Source: an uncultured bacterium
Lineage (GTDB): Bacteria; Planctomycetota; UBA1135; GCA-002686595
Assembly: GCA_937905825.1 (NCBI GenBank)
Contig: CALCXM010000155.1
Coordinates: 30,480 to 94,479, forward strand
Direction of reading: 5' to 3'
Length of the DNA stretch: 64,000 nucleotides
Within the stretch, counting starts at the first letter, position 1; every line of letters begins with the position of its first letter. Of the stretch, positions 61,917 through 64,000 are shown piece after piece. Both the position numbers and the translations under genes were made by a program. The notes under the pieces are model-generated. The model did not search any database and was not told where the DNA came from. It saw only the letters and a list, made by a program, of their open reading frames with translations.

Positions 61917-62885
61917 CTAGGGCGCTTCCTTGCGTACCGTGTGCCGGATGATGCGCGGCAGGGGCCGCGGCAGGTAGCCGAGCTCGTTCATGGCCTTGTC
62001 GGAACGAAACCAAGAGTAGGTTCCATAGGATCGATACACCTCCGGGGTCCATGGCGGCCGCGCCAAGTGCAGCTTGTCTTTGAACTGCGCATAGAGACGG
62101 CGAGTCTTCAATTGGCGGAGAGTCAGACGCTTCTTCGGCAGTCGACCATCGGCGTCATCGACGATCGCTTGGTACAGCTCTTCCCAAGTGACGTTGTGTC
62201 CCGCGAGCAAGTATCGCTCGCCAGGCCTGCCTGCTGAGAGCGCTCTGACGATGGCGTCGGCCACATCGGACACGTCCGTCACGGACACCCCGCCGACTGG
62301 TATCCACGGCAGCCGACCGCGACGGATGCCTGCGATCAGCGGCGATGGGGGAAGCCCGTCGAGCCGCGGACCGAGCATCAGGGAAGGGTTGACGACGAGA
62401 GCGGGAAAACCGCCCCAGGCCGCCGCCAAGACCCGCGACTCACCTTCGTGCTTGGTGGCGAGATAGGGAATGTGGCGCGGATCTGGATAGCTGGTTGCGG
62501 TCTCGTCGAGCACCTCCTGCTCCACGGTCGCACCGATCACGCCGGCGCTAGAGACATGGATGAAGCGCCGTGCCCCCCCAGCCTTGGCCGCTCTCAGCAT
62601 GTTCATCGGGCCGTCCACGTTGATGCGTTGGAGGGCCCGCTTGTGCTTGCTGCGGTAGCTGACGAGGGACGCGCAATGGATGACGGAGTGGGCTCCGGCG
62701 CAGGCCCGGATCATCGCCTCTTGGTCGAGGATGTTCCCCTCCACCAACTCAACGCCGACCTTGCGGATGTGATTGCACGGGCGGTCCGGCCTAATCAGCG
62801 CGCGTACGTCCTCCCCGGTGCGCAGCAATGCGCGGACAATGTGGGCTCCGAGGAAGCCGGCGGCTCCGGTGACGAGGACAGGCAT
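61917..62885 (-). CDS. NAD-dependent epimerase/dehydratase (SDR family)
   Basis: 322 residues. Rossmann start VLVTGAAGFLGAHIVRALL, the NAD-binding VEGNILDQEAMIRACAGAH, and the catalytic pair in YLATKHEGESR (Tyr-x-x-x-Lys) after the HVSSAGVIG serine region. This is an extended SDR, closest in look to the dihydroflavonol-4-reductase/HpnA or 3-beta-HSD groups. Substrate unknown; possibilities include sugar nucleotides and isoprenoids. The catalytic residues look intact. Converges on the HupE-like gene with 27 bases between stops, and is divergent from the cation transporter gene to the right. Confidence 0.9.
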   Translation of the reverse strand: MPVLVTGAAGFLGAHIVRALLRTGEDVRALIRPDRPCNHIRKVGVELVEGNILDQEAMIRACAGAHSVIHCASLVSYRSKHKRALQRINVDGPMNMLRAAKAGGARRFIHVSSAGVIGATVEQEVLDETATSYPDPRHIPYLATKHEGESRVLAAAWGGFPALVVNPSLMLGPRLDGLPPSPLIAGIRRGRLPWIPVGGVSVTDVSDVADAIVRALSAGRPGERYLLAGHNVTWEELYQAIVDDADGRLPKKRLTLRQLKTRRLYAQFKDKLHLARPPWTPEVYRSYGTYSWFRSDKAMNELGYLPRPLPRIIRHTVRKEAP

Positions 62886-63041
62886 GGGGTGGGGATTCGG
62901 TTGGGCGGCGTTACTCTACCAGGACCCTTCGCCGCAGGGCCAGTTCAGTGGAGTCTGCTGGTGCTCTCGGGGGGCCGGCGTGTAGGCTGCGCACTACCTC
63001 TTCTCCGCGATCTGACTTCTGACACCGAGGAACATTCATCC

Positions 63042-63950
63042 ATGGCTGGTGGCTCCAATCCGACCAAAGCGATCCTGTACGCCTTCGTAGCAAACCTGGG
63101 CATCGCGATCGCGAAGTTCGTGGGGTTCGCGGTGACCGGATCCAGTTCCATGATGGCGGAGGCAATTCACTCCTCTGCGGACACGGGCAACCAACTCCTG
63201 CTGTTGCTTGGCATGCGGCAGTCCAAGAAGGAGCCGACCTTCGAGCACCCGCTCGGTTACGGGAAGTCGACCTTCTTCTGGAGCTTCATCGTGGCGATCC
63301 TGCTGTTCACCATGGGCGGCTTGTTCTCGATCTATGAGGGCTACCATCGCCTGGAGCACGCCGGCGCACCCGAGAATGCCTGGGTGGCGATTGGGATCCT
63401 GGCAGTCGCGATTCTGTTGGAGGGAGGTAGCCTGATGGGGTGCATGAAGGAGATCAACCTCGTGCGCGGAGATCGCAGCATCTGGCGCTGGCTGAAGGAG
63501 TCGCGCAGCGCCGAATTGGTGGTGGTCTTCGGCGAGGATCTTGGCGCGCTCTTTGGCTTGGTCATCGCACTGTTCTTCTTGTGCACCGCAGTCATCACCG
63601 GCGATGGTCGCTACGACGCCTACGGATCCATGGCGATCGGAATCGTGTTGTTCGTGATCGCCCTGTTCCTCGCCGCGCGCATTCACGATCTCTTGATCGG
63701 TCGCAGTGCAGATCCGCACCTGCAGCGGGCGATTGAAGAGGAGATCGGGAAGAGTGAGGACGTGAAGGAGATCTTCAACCTGATCACGCTTCAAATGGGT
63801 CCCCAAATCATGCTCGCGGCCAAGTTGGGCATGGGCAAGGGCCTCTCGGGTGCGGAAGCATGTCGCGCGATCAACGCGCTGGAGCTGCGCCTGCGGGAGA
63901 GCTTTCCGGAAATCCGCTGGAGCTTCATCGAGCCCGACGTGGAGGACTAG
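63042..63950 (+). CDS. Cation diffusion facilitator, ZnT9/SLC30A9-like
   Basis: 302 residues, about six hydrophobic segments. It contains the CDF block EAIHSSADTGNQLLLLLG (H43-x-x-x-D47 metal site), followed by HPLGYGKSTFFWSFIVA, and VFGEDLGALFGLVIA (residues ~162-176) in place of the usual HxxxD of TM5. This pattern (EAIHS..DT.NQ, HP.GY/F, .ED..A..G) is that of the SLC30A9-type subgroup, so zinc or a related divalent cation is the expected substrate. The short C-terminal cytosolic domain (KSEDVKEIFNLITLQMGPQI) is typical. The ATG at 63042 gives MAGGSNPTKAILYAF. Confidence 0.92.
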   Translation: MAGGSNPTKAILYAFVANLGIAIAKFVGFAVTGSSSMMAEAIHSSADTGNQLLLLLGMRQSKKEPTFEHPLGYGKSTFFWSFIVAILLFTMGGLFSIYEGYHRLEHAGAPENAWVAIGILAVAILLEGGSLMGCMKEINLVRGDRSIWRWLKESRSAELVVVFGEDLGALFGLVIALFFLCTAVITGDGRYDAYGSMAIGIVLFVIALFLAARIHDLLIGRSADPHLQRAIEEEIGKSEDVKEIFNLITLQMGPQIMLAAKLGMGKGLSGAEACRAINALELRLRESFPEIRWSFIEPDVED

Positions 63951-64000
63951 CCTGCTCTATTCATGAGTCCATTCGCCAATAGCCCCAAACCACTCGGCTT

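Overview
The window looks like a chromosomal stretch of a GC-rich, free-living Gram-negative-type bacterium, most likely a planctomycete or close relative. This is inferred from content, not from a marker gene. The supporting features are an adjacent DUF1800/DUF1501 pair, a membrane-anchored PQQ-type propeller with the FRGPNRD motif, FG-GAP and DxNxNGxxD-rich secreted proteins, a sulfatase-like lipoprotein, an ABC-2 permease fused to an M1 peptidase, and many secreted proteins with no recognisable domain. No rRNA, tRNA, CRISPR array, transposase or integrase was seen, so it reads as core-like chromosome rather than a mobile island. Third-position GC is high, so long antisense frames are common and were discarded.

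Layout. 0-9 kb: 5' part of a monomeric isocitrate dehydrogenase (minus strand), a divergent MarR-GNAT fusion regulator/acetyltransferase, an ABC exporter-like unit (permease-peptidase fusion, overlapping ATPase, lipoprotein), a VOC protein and a tautomerase. 9-26 kb: secreted or envelope proteins (PQQ-like propeller, seven-repeat FG-GAP protein, two further large secreted proteins sharing its C-terminal module, a tandem pair of anchored paralogues) interleaved with dapA, pdxJ and a membrane-embedded spermidine-synthase-like protein. 25.6-26.4 kb is an apparently non-coding interval with several strong hairpins. 26-32 kb: a secreted protein with three internal repeats, then an M61 peptidase followed by a TlpA-like thioredoxin protein. 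32-34 kb: rsmD and nagA, overlapping by one base. 34-43 kb (minus strand): a large secreted unknown, a YhiN/HI0933 flavoprotein, an APC permease carrying EIIA and RCK-C domains, and a SWIM-SNF2 helicase. 43-49 kb: a zinc-ribbon/TerB membrane protein, a small secreted protein and recN, then a secreted thioredoxin-fold protein on the minus strand. 49-53 kb: a small lipoprotein and the DUF1800-DUF1501 pair. 52.7-58.3 kb (minus): a sulfatase-like lipoprotein, then a periplasmic amino-acid-type binding protein directly followed by a chemoreceptor. 58.4-62 kb: a GT-C-like membrane protein, DUF3050 and a HupE/UreJ-type protein, tightly packed. 62-64 kb: an SDR epimerase and a ZnT9-like cation transporter.

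How the genes may work together. Four local units look functional: the ABC/M1 exporter unit; the binding protein plus chemoreceptor, which has no local permease or ATPase and suggests sensing rather than import; the M61-TlpA envelope pair; and the DUF3050-HupE pair (a heme-oxygenase-fold protein beside a metal transporter-like protein). The best candidates for undescribed biology are the C-terminal module shared by three neighbouring secreted proteins, the hairpin-rich interval at 25.6-26.4 kb, the gene-conversion-like identity at the 3' ends of two paralogues, and the binding-protein/chemoreceptor pair. No complete unknown multi-gene defence or metabolic system was evident.
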